The notes under the pieces: model-generated | Databases searched by the model: none | The model's input: the letters and a program-made list of their open reading frames with translations, nothing else | Told to the model about the DNA's origin: nothing | Shown: positions 30,195 through 35,249 of the stretch, in pieces | Numbering within the stretch: position 1 is the first letter of the stretch | Layout of the letters: each line of letters opens with the position of its first letter | Position numbers and translations under genes: made by a program | Source: Pollutibacter sp044353505 | Lineage (GTDB): Bacteria; Bacteroidota; Bacteroidia; Chitinophagales; Chitinophagaceae | Assembly (NCBI GenBank): GCA_044353505.1 | Contig: JBILBU010000022.1 | Location: 1-35,249 of the forward strand | Reading direction: 5' to 3' | DNA: 35,249 nucleotides

Positions 30195-31127
30195 TTAAGC
30201 GCTGACATCTGATGCGTAAGCGGCATATACTCGCTCTATACCTTCTCTGAGCTTAATGGTATATCTCCACCCCATACTGGATAGCTTAGAGACATCCATA
30301 AGTTTTCGGGGGGTGCCATTGGGCTTTGTATGATCAAAAACAATACTGCCATTGTATCCTACAATATCTTTTATGAGCAATGCGAGTTTATTAATGCTGA
30401 GGTCCTCTCCTGTTCCGATATTGACCAAGCCCTCCTTATCGTATGACTGCATTAAAAAGAGGCAGGCATCGGCAACATCATCCACGTGCAAAAATTCCCT
30501 GAATGGTTCTCCATTGCCCCAAACGGTTACAGCTGGATCGCCTTTAAGTTTAGCTTCATGAAATTTTCTAATTAGCGATGGAAGTACATGCGCATTCTGC
30601 AAATCGTAGTTGTCATTTGGGCCATACAAATTGGCAGGCATTACCGATATGAAGTTGCAGTTGTATTGTGCACGGTATGCATCGCAAAGTTTGATTCCTG
30701 CAATCTTGGCGATGGCATACGGTTCATTGGTTGGCTCTAAAGAACCCGTTAACAGATATTCTTCTTTGAGTGGCTGAGGAGCGAGCTTGGGATATACACA
30801 GGATGATCCAAGAAACATGAGCTTGGTTACTCCAGTTGCGTGAGCAGCATGAATAACATTGCTTTGAATCATTAGATTTTCATAGAGAAAGTCGGCATGA
30901 AAAGTATCATTGGCCTTAATTCCACCAACCTTTGCAGCTGCTAGAAATACAAAATCGGGCCGCTCAACTTCAAAAAATTCATTCACGCGTTCTTGAATTC
31001 TAAGATCTAGTTCATGCGATGTTCTGGTAATGATATTGGTAAACCCTTCTTTTTCGAGTCTCCTCACAATCGCCGATCCAACCATACCGCGATGACCTGC
31101 TACATATATTTTTGAGTGTTGATTCAT
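30195..31127 (-). CDS. fcl: GDP-L-fucose synthase
   Basis: Fcl (WcaG) is an NADPH-dependent epimerase-reductase that turns GDP-4-keto-6-deoxymannose into GDP-L-fucose. The 310-residue protein has the extended-SDR loop GHRGMVGSA (11-19), the SSCVYP motif (108-113) and catalytic Y137-x3-K141. AKVGGIKAN near 65-73 is characteristic. It lies 23 nt downstream of gmd, which makes its substrate, so the pair forms a complete GDP-mannose to GDP-fucose branch for the adjacent exopolysaccharide genes. Confidence 0.95.
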   Translation of the reverse strand: MNQHSKIYVAGHRGMVGSAIVRRLEKEGFTNIITRTSHELDLRIQERVNEFFEVERPDFVFLAAAKVGGIKANDTFHADFLYENLMIQSNVIHAAHATGVTKLMFLGSSCVYPKLAPQPLKEEYLLTGSLEPTNEPYAIAKIAGIKLCDAYRAQYNCNFISVMPANLYGPNDNYDLQNAHVLPSLIRKFHEAKLKGDPAVTVWGNGEPFREFLHVDDVADACLFLMQSYDKEGLVNIGTGEDLSINKLALLIKDIVGYNGSIVFDHTKPNGTPRKLMDVSKLSSMGWRYTIKLREGIERVYAAYASDVSA

Positions 31128-31150
31128 GTGTCGTTGTTTACTTGGCTTGG

Positions 31151-32266
31151 TTATTCATGTTGATGATTAACTTCAAAGCCTGAGTCTTTCAATAATTTTT
31201 CACGCTTGAATATTTGTAGGTCGCCACTAACCATATCTTTTACAAGCATTGCCAGATTATACTTCGGCTTCCACCCAAGTTTGGTATTGGCCTTTGTTGG
31301 ATCTCCAATCAACAATTCAACTTCTGTTGGCCTAAAATATCCAGCATCAACTGCAACCACTTCCTTTCCCTTTTCAACTGGGAATTCAGGATTGGTTGAA
31401 GAGACAACATAACCTTTTTCATTAACCCCTTCGCCTCTAAAATCAAGTTCAACACCAATTTCAGCAAAAGACATTCTCACAAAATCTCTGACTGTAGTGG
31501 TAACGCCCGTTGCGATCACAAAATCTTCCGCAACATCTTGCTGAAGAATTAACCACATGGCCTCAACATAATCTTTTGCATGTCCCCAATCTCTTTGTGC
31601 ATCAAGATTTCCGAGATAAATTTTATCCTGCATTCCAAGCGCAATCTTAGCCACGCCTCTCGTGATTTTTCTGGTTACAAAAGTTTCTCCCCTGAGCGGA
31701 CTCTCATGATTAAAAAGAATACCATTTGCAGCAAACATGCCATAAGCTTCACGGTAATTGACAGTAATCCAATAAGCATAGAGTTTTGCAACTCCATATG
31801 GCGAACGAGGATAGAAAGGAGTAGTTTCTTTTTGAGGAACCTCCTGCACCAATCCGTATAGCTCCGAAGTGGAAGCTTGATAAATTTTTGTTTTTTTTGC
31901 GAGGCCAAGTATACGAACTGCTTCTAAAATTCTTAATGTTCCAATACCGTCTGCATTTGCTGTATACTCGGGCGTATCAAAACTGACTTTAACGTGACTC
32001 ATCGCCGCGAGGTTATAGATTTCATCCGGCTGTGTTTCTTGGATAATTCGAATCAGGTTGGTTGAATCTGTTAGGTCGCCATAATGTAGCGTCAACTTAA
32101 CATTTTTCTCATGCTGGTCTTGGTATAGATGGTCGATGCGGCTTGTGTTGAACAACGACGACCTTCTCTTGATGCCATGAACGATATAATCCTTACTCAA
32201 TAAAAGTTCGGTGAGGTAGGCTCCATCCTGGCCATTTACGCCGGTGATTAATGCTACTTTACTCAT
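31151..32266 (-). CDS. gmd: GDP-mannose 4,6-dehydratase
   Basis: Gmd converts GDP-D-mannose to GDP-4-keto-6-deoxy-D-mannose. The 371-residue protein has the NADP loop ITGVNGQDGAYL (7-18), KRRSSLFNTSRIDHLY, the catalytic STSELYG (132-138) and Y157-x3-K161, and NHESPLRG. All are hallmarks of the family. Its start overlaps the 3' end of the glycosyltransferase remnant by 8 nt, and fcl follows after 23 nt, so translation of the three is likely coupled. Confidence 0.97.
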   Translation of the reverse strand: MSKVALITGVNGQDGAYLTELLLSKDYIVHGIKRRSSLFNTSRIDHLYQDQHEKNVKLTLHYGDLTDSTNLIRIIQETQPDEIYNLAAMSHVKVSFDTPEYTANADGIGTLRILEAVRILGLAKKTKIYQASTSELYGLVQEVPQKETTPFYPRSPYGVAKLYAYWITVNYREAYGMFAANGILFNHESPLRGETFVTRKITRGVAKIALGMQDKIYLGNLDAQRDWGHAKDYVEAMWLILQQDVAEDFVIATGVTTTVRDFVRMSFAEIGVELDFRGEGVNEKGYVVSSTNPEFPVEKGKEVVAVDAGYFRPTEVELLIGDPTKANTKLGWKPKYNLAMLVKDMVSGDLQIFKREKLLKDSGFEVNHQHE

Positions 32267-32693
32267 AGGTTATGAATTGTTTGATCTTGCTTAGTGGCTT
32301 TAAAATTAATGTAAATAAATCAGGCTTGAGCTGATTGATTTTCCACGCCTTTCTGTCCTCTACATGTGCAATGAATCTATTTCTAAAAGATGCTGTGCTC
32401 TTTCCGCCCTGACGCATTTTTATCATCACCTCATTTAAGTAGGCCGGCTTGATCTTATGCTTTAACAAAAAACGAAGCATCAGTTCATAATCTGCCGAAG
32501 AAGATAGGCTAATATTGAATTTCCCAAATTTTTCATAGATCGCCCTTCTTACAAAAAAAGTTGGGTGCGGGGGCATCCATCCCTTATAAAACTGTTCAAT
32601 TTGATAGGGCCCTGATTTCCATCGTCTCTTTACTTTTGATGTATCATGCTGATCAACAAATATCAAATCGCCATATACTGCATCAACTGATCG
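32259..32693 (-). pseudogene. Glycosyltransferase family 2 remnant (3' part only)
   Basis: The frame is open from just after a stop at 32694-32696 down to 32259. It reads DAVYGDLIFVDQHDTSKV, KSGPYQIEQFYKGW and MPPHPTFFVRRAIYEKFG, the middle and end of a WcaA-like GT2 transferase. The N-terminal 80-100 residues with the nucleotide-sugar binding fold and first Asp motifs are missing. The only in-frame start is a TTG at 32666, which falls inside the conserved GDLIFVD strand and cannot be a true start. Upstream of about 32690 the sequence belongs to a wzc-type gene in another frame. The piece should be inactive as an enzyme. Confidence 0.8.
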
Positions 32694-33502
32694 TCAATAA
32701 ACGATAAGGCCCCATTAGCCCCTTCCCGTTTATCCTGCAAACTAAATTCCTGATAGGCCGCAAGAAATCCATTCACCACATCGTCTGCAACCCTAGCATT
32801 TTCTGAATAGAAAACAAAGCTCAATACATTAGCACCTTTTGAAACTGCCCCCACCTGAATTTGTCCGGCTAGTGATCGAGCCAAGTCCTTTTCGGGCGTC
32901 CAATTGCAAATCAACTCATTGGCCATCCCAAAATCAGTAACCGATTTATCCATGATGAATCGACCAGCTGCTGTCACAAATTCCTGTCCGAATACATATT
33001 TTTGCCCACCGTCATTGATGATGAAATGATTGTTATCAACTGCTTTAATTACAAAAGAGAATCCAGAGGCAGAGTCAGCAACAGAAAGTATCCTTAACTG
33101 AATCGGACTGGCTGGATTATGTATGAGTCGGTTGCGCACACTGCCCTTGTAATAGTAACTCTGCTGCATATTGGCTTTTCGCACTGCAATTCTTGCCATG
33201 GCCGTTGACCGAATCAATTCGATCTGATCATCCATCGCCTTGGCATTTACTGTAGTTGTAACTATGTCCCCAAGTTTATCTCCTGACCCAGACGATCCTA
33301 TGGGCTTGTCCGTTTTGATCAACACCTTGCCTGATGCTGAATAAACTGGGTTTATATACCGGAGTCTTGCATAAGTTATCCCATAAGCAACTAAAAATGC
33401 CAAAACCAGCCAGGGCAATAAATACAAGTACCTGAAGAGATATTCGCGCGGACTGAATTCTACCGGAGCCTTTGGTCTTCTAGTTATATTTTCATTTTGC
33501 AT
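32663..33502 (-). CDS. Truncated Wzc/GumC-type polysaccharide chain-length protein
   Basis: Wzc/GumC proteins form an inner-membrane oligomer that controls polysaccharide length and export and often end in a tyrosine kinase. This 279-residue product has the N-terminal part only: a cytoplasmic stretch, a first membrane span (about 27-45, YLLPWLVLAFLVAYGITYA), and a Wzz-type periplasmic domain (VYSASGKVLIKT, MDDQIELIRSTAMA). It stops at SFIDDQLMQYMAI, just where the long coiled coil of full-length relatives (usually 700-800 residues) begins. The second span and kinase are missing. The last residues are read from glycosyltransferase DNA beyond a junction at about 32672-32690. It follows the Wza-like gene by 10 nt. 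Confidence 0.82.
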   Translation of the reverse strand: MQNENITRRPKAPVEFSPREYLFRYLYLLPWLVLAFLVAYGITYARLRYINPVYSASGKVLIKTDKPIGSSGSGDKLGDIVTTTVNAKAMDDQIELIRSTAMARIAVRKANMQQSYYYKGSVRNRLIHNPASPIQLRILSVADSASGFSFVIKAVDNNHFIINDGGQKYVFGQEFVTAAGRFIMDKSVTDFGMANELICNWTPEKDLARSLAGQIQVGAVSKGANVLSFVFYSENARVADDVVNGFLAAYQEFSLQDKREGANGALSFIDDQLMQYMAI

Positions 33503-33512
33503 GTGGTCGATG

Positions 33513-34316
33513 TTACCTTGAAATTAGATTGACGAGTATGGTTAATGCTGAAAGCAGACCCATGCCAAAGCTCACGTTACGCATCCATGATTGCTCTGCG
33601 GAGTTTACCTTGCCCTTTCGCATGTCTACAAAAACAATATCATTCTGCTGCAAATAATAGTAAGGAGAATTAAAAACATCGGGCTTGGTAACATCTATGC
33701 GTGCAAACACCCGCTTGCCATCCTGTTCCCTGATCACCAGTATGTTTTCTCGCTTACCAAAAAAGGTCATGTCACCAGCAAGTGTGAGCGCTTCAAAAAT
33801 ATTTGTGTTTGCCCTTGTGAGTGGATAAACGCCCGGGCTATTCACATCTCCAAATACCGTGATTTTAAGATTGATAAATCGAATCACATAGTACGGATTG
33901 GTGAGGAACTTATCTTTAAGCTGATTGTTCAATAGCTTGGTTAGTCCCTCTTTGGTCTGTCCCTCTACATAGAGCTTTCCTATTTGCGGGAAAAAGATCA
34001 TTCCTTCATTATCAACCTCATAAACATTTCCCGCACTGCTTACCCCGCTACCAGGCAAACTCGCTTGCGACATGCCAGCCGAAGTTGACGGGATGGAACC
34101 TGTATTAAACATTGCACTTGCTGCGGCATTATCACTAAAAACAGCAACACTGATTTGGTCTCCCTTCTGCACTTTCTGTTCCGGCACATTAAACTTGCTA
34201 TACTTCGATGAATCAATATCGCCCTGCAGATATTGCAGTTGTTTATAGGTAGTACACGATGATAGAAAAGTGGTTAGGGAAAAAATAAGTGCTACAACTG
34301 AAATGAATGTTTTCAA
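33513..34316 (-). CDS. Wza-type polysaccharide export lipoprotein
   Basis: Wza-like proteins form the outer-membrane channel for capsule or exopolysaccharide. The 267-residue protein starts with a lipoprotein signal ending FLSSC (C21). A polysaccharide-export domain follows (about 48-150; VQKGDQISVAVFSD, EVDNEGMIFFPQIGKLYVEG), then an SLBB-type domain (ITVFGDVNSPGVYPLT, LAGDMTFFGKRENILVIRE). A C-terminal membrane helix lies at about 245-263. It is shorter than E. coli Wza, as usual for Bacteroidota. The next gene encodes its inner-membrane Wzc partner, truncated here. Confidence 0.93.
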   Translation of the reverse strand: MKTFISVVALIFSLTTFLSSCTTYKQLQYLQGDIDSSKYSKFNVPEQKVQKGDQISVAVFSDNAAASAMFNTGSIPSTSAGMSQASLPGSGVSSAGNVYEVDNEGMIFFPQIGKLYVEGQTKEGLTKLLNNQLKDKFLTNPYYVIRFINLKITVFGDVNSPGVYPLTRANTNIFEALTLAGDMTFFGKRENILVIREQDGKRVFARIDVTKPDVFNSPYYYLQQNDIVFVDMRKGKVNSAEQSWMRNVSFGMGLLSALTILVNLISR

Positions 34317-34345
34317 TGAAATCGTTTTAAAATATTTCTAATCCG

Positions 34346-35131
34346 TCAAATTGTATATTCTCTAAAAATCTGATCGGTTTTACTTTTTAGATAACTAATG
34401 TTTTCTTGAATCTCCAAGTCCGTTTTACAATAAGGGAAAGGCGGGTTTTCAAGCCATGTGTGTATTGTTCCATTTTTATTAAGCTTAGCAAAACAGAATA
34501 AAACCTTAGATCCAGTTAGCTGACAAATTTTCATACTGTTGGGGGAATAACTACTTTTACCAACATCATCTATCATCAATGCAATTCTAGCATTTTTTAA
34601 AAGCAAGGACTTTACTTTCAGAAGTACATTGTTGTCTGACGTTAAAGCAGGTAAGCCTTTTTCCATTCCCCAAATCGAAACCATCTGGTTTTTAGTAGGA
34701 TATTTTGCTATAATCGCATCAATGGGGAAATTGTTTTCAATCATCGCTCTTATAGCCACCTTGATCAAAGGGATGTGGCTTGAACAGTACATGACACCCT
34801 TCTCGCTTTTTATATCAGTTGAATTGAATTCATATGGAATGTGAAATGGAATACCTGTTCTTGTAAGCAGGCTAAGCATTTGATTTAGAATATTTACTCT
34901 TTTGATCGGAAATTCGACTTTAGCATTATTACTTAAATTTTTGAGACTGAAGTATCTCAGATATTTAATTAGTACGCAAAACTTAAATAACGCGTTATAC
35001 CATCCACTAGGACGCACAAACACTATAATAAAACTGCATACTACTTTGAGAAACTTATTCTTTACGCTCTCCGGAGAATCCGCTCTCGAAAATATTTTAC
35101 GTATAAGTCTGATATTGTTTACCCCCCCCAT
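34346..35131 (-). CDS. LpxL/HtrB-like acyltransferase-related protein, divergent
   Basis: I recognise only a distant likeness to lipid A late acyltransferases. Among 261 residues, GVMYCSSHIPLIKVAIRAM (about 112-130), IDAIIAKYPTKNQM, ARIALMIDDVGKSS and the end SKTDQIFREY align in order with the LpxL pattern of HxxxxE motif, DQ region and final helix. The HxxxxD/E catalytic acid is not conserved (H followed four residues later by Lys). It may modify a polysaccharide or lipid carrier in the export locus; function is unproven. The start ATG at 35131 runs straight into a G8 tract, and another frame is open across the same spot. Confidence 0.45.
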   Translation of the reverse strand: MGGVNNIRLIRKIFSRADSPESVKNKFLKVVCSFIIVFVRPSGWYNALFKFCVLIKYLRYFSLKNLSNNAKVEFPIKRVNILNQMLSLLTRTGIPFHIPYEFNSTDIKSEKGVMYCSSHIPLIKVAIRAMIENNFPIDAIIAKYPTKNQMVSIWGMEKGLPALTSDNNVLLKVKSLLLKNARIALMIDDVGKSSYSPNSMKICQLTGSKVLFCFAKLNKNGTIHTWLENPPFPYCKTDLEIQENISYLKSKTDQIFREYTI

Positions 35132-35249
35132 GCCTAGGTATATTTATAAATTCAGGTGATTTTTCTGCTATCAAATTTATTGAATTTACAAATGCTTTAT
35201 TTGGATAATTATTGAGCATAAACCTCGAATGCAAGTATTGAATTTGGAC
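35097..35249 (-). CDS. Partial ORF entering from the right edge, unknown function
   Basis: On the minus strand the frame beginning at 35249 stays open for 50 codons to a TAA at 35097-35099. It reads FMLNNYPNKAFVNSINLIAE, then KSPEFINIPRHGGGKQYQTYT. It overlaps the 5' end of the acyltransferase-like gene by 35 bases in a different frame, across a run of eight G. It may be the true C-terminus of an upstream gene, or the upstream part of one longer gene if the G run carries a one-base error or slippage. I do not recognise the family. Confidence 0.4.
   Translation of the reverse strand, partial: VQIQYLHSRFMLNNYPNKAFVNSINLIAEKSPEFINIPRHGGGKQYQTYT

Noticed and set aside
32259..32666. Complete small protein starting at TTG 32666
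   Set aside because: The TTG lies inside the conserved GDLIFVD strand of a glycosyltransferase, and coding similarity continues upstream to about 32690, so this is a fragment and not a short gene.
33591..33935. 114-codon plus-strand frame opposite the Wza-like gene
   Set aside because: It is a shadow of a well-supported minus-strand gene with no recognisable domain.

Overview
The window looks like a chromosomal segment of a Bacteroidota bacterium, most likely of the Chitinophagales/Chitinophagaceae type. I infer this from gene content: a GldH lipoprotein, a Cys-rich RicT/PSP1 protein, a GH3-beta-lactamase fusion, a CarH-like regulator followed by an ECF sigma factor, crtI and crtB, and a Bacteroidetes PheS. 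Promoter elements of the TAnnTTTG type and low-to-moderate GC agree. No tRNA, rRNA, CRISPR array, transposase or prophage gene was seen.

Layout. Bases 1-5758 (+): a terminator-like hairpin, then radA, comF, a glutathione peroxidase, a DNA polymerase III delta'-like gene and ricT. Bases 5874-9454: cdsA and a CPBP membrane protease (-), then dusB and psd (+); cdsA and psd are both phosphatidylethanolamine-pathway genes. Bases 9455-14153: a HAD phosphatase (-), an SDR (+), then a minus-strand block yicC, gldH, histidine kinase, response regulator. Bases 14154-14570 are a 417-nt gene-free stretch with a strong 12-bp hairpin. Bases 14571-20279: an LpxD-like acyltransferase (+), an NAD-dependent epimerase and pheS (-), then a degenerate arginase-family protein and a PBP4-type lipoprotein (+). 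Bases 20371-25307: mutL (-) and a two-domain GH3/serine hydrolase (+). Bases 25454-29336 (-): a carotenoid module of CarH-like regulator, ECF sigma, crtI and crtB. Bases 29421-35249 (-): an exopolysaccharide locus with a PHP tyrosine phosphatase, GDP-fucose synthase, GDP-mannose dehydratase, a glycosyltransferase remnant, a truncated Wzc/GumC, a Wza-type lipoprotein and an acyltransferase-like protein, cut by the window edge.

The most interesting system is the carotenoid module. The regulator keeps the residues expected of an adenosylcobalamin photoreceptor: a W-x9-EH cap motif and a His in the E-x-H cobalamin-binding motif. The promoter of the sigma-crtI-crtB genes is a full Bacteroidetes promoter (TTG-N19-TAAATTTG) embedded in four exact copies of TTTTGTTTAA, alternating in orientation at 27/29/27-bp spacing. 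An 8-bp partial copy lies before the regulator gene itself. This predicts B12- and light-controlled pigment synthesis with autoregulation.

A second theme is a mosaic of short dispersed repeats (GGGACGAGG/GGGACAAGG strings, small hairpins, and 8-9-bp tandem units such as GTTGAGAGA) at gene boundaries, one of which lies in frame inside the tail of ricT. A third is a breakpoint at about 32,690 that fuses the 5' part of a wzc-type gene to the 3' part of a glycosyltransferase gene, from either a real deletion or an assembly join.
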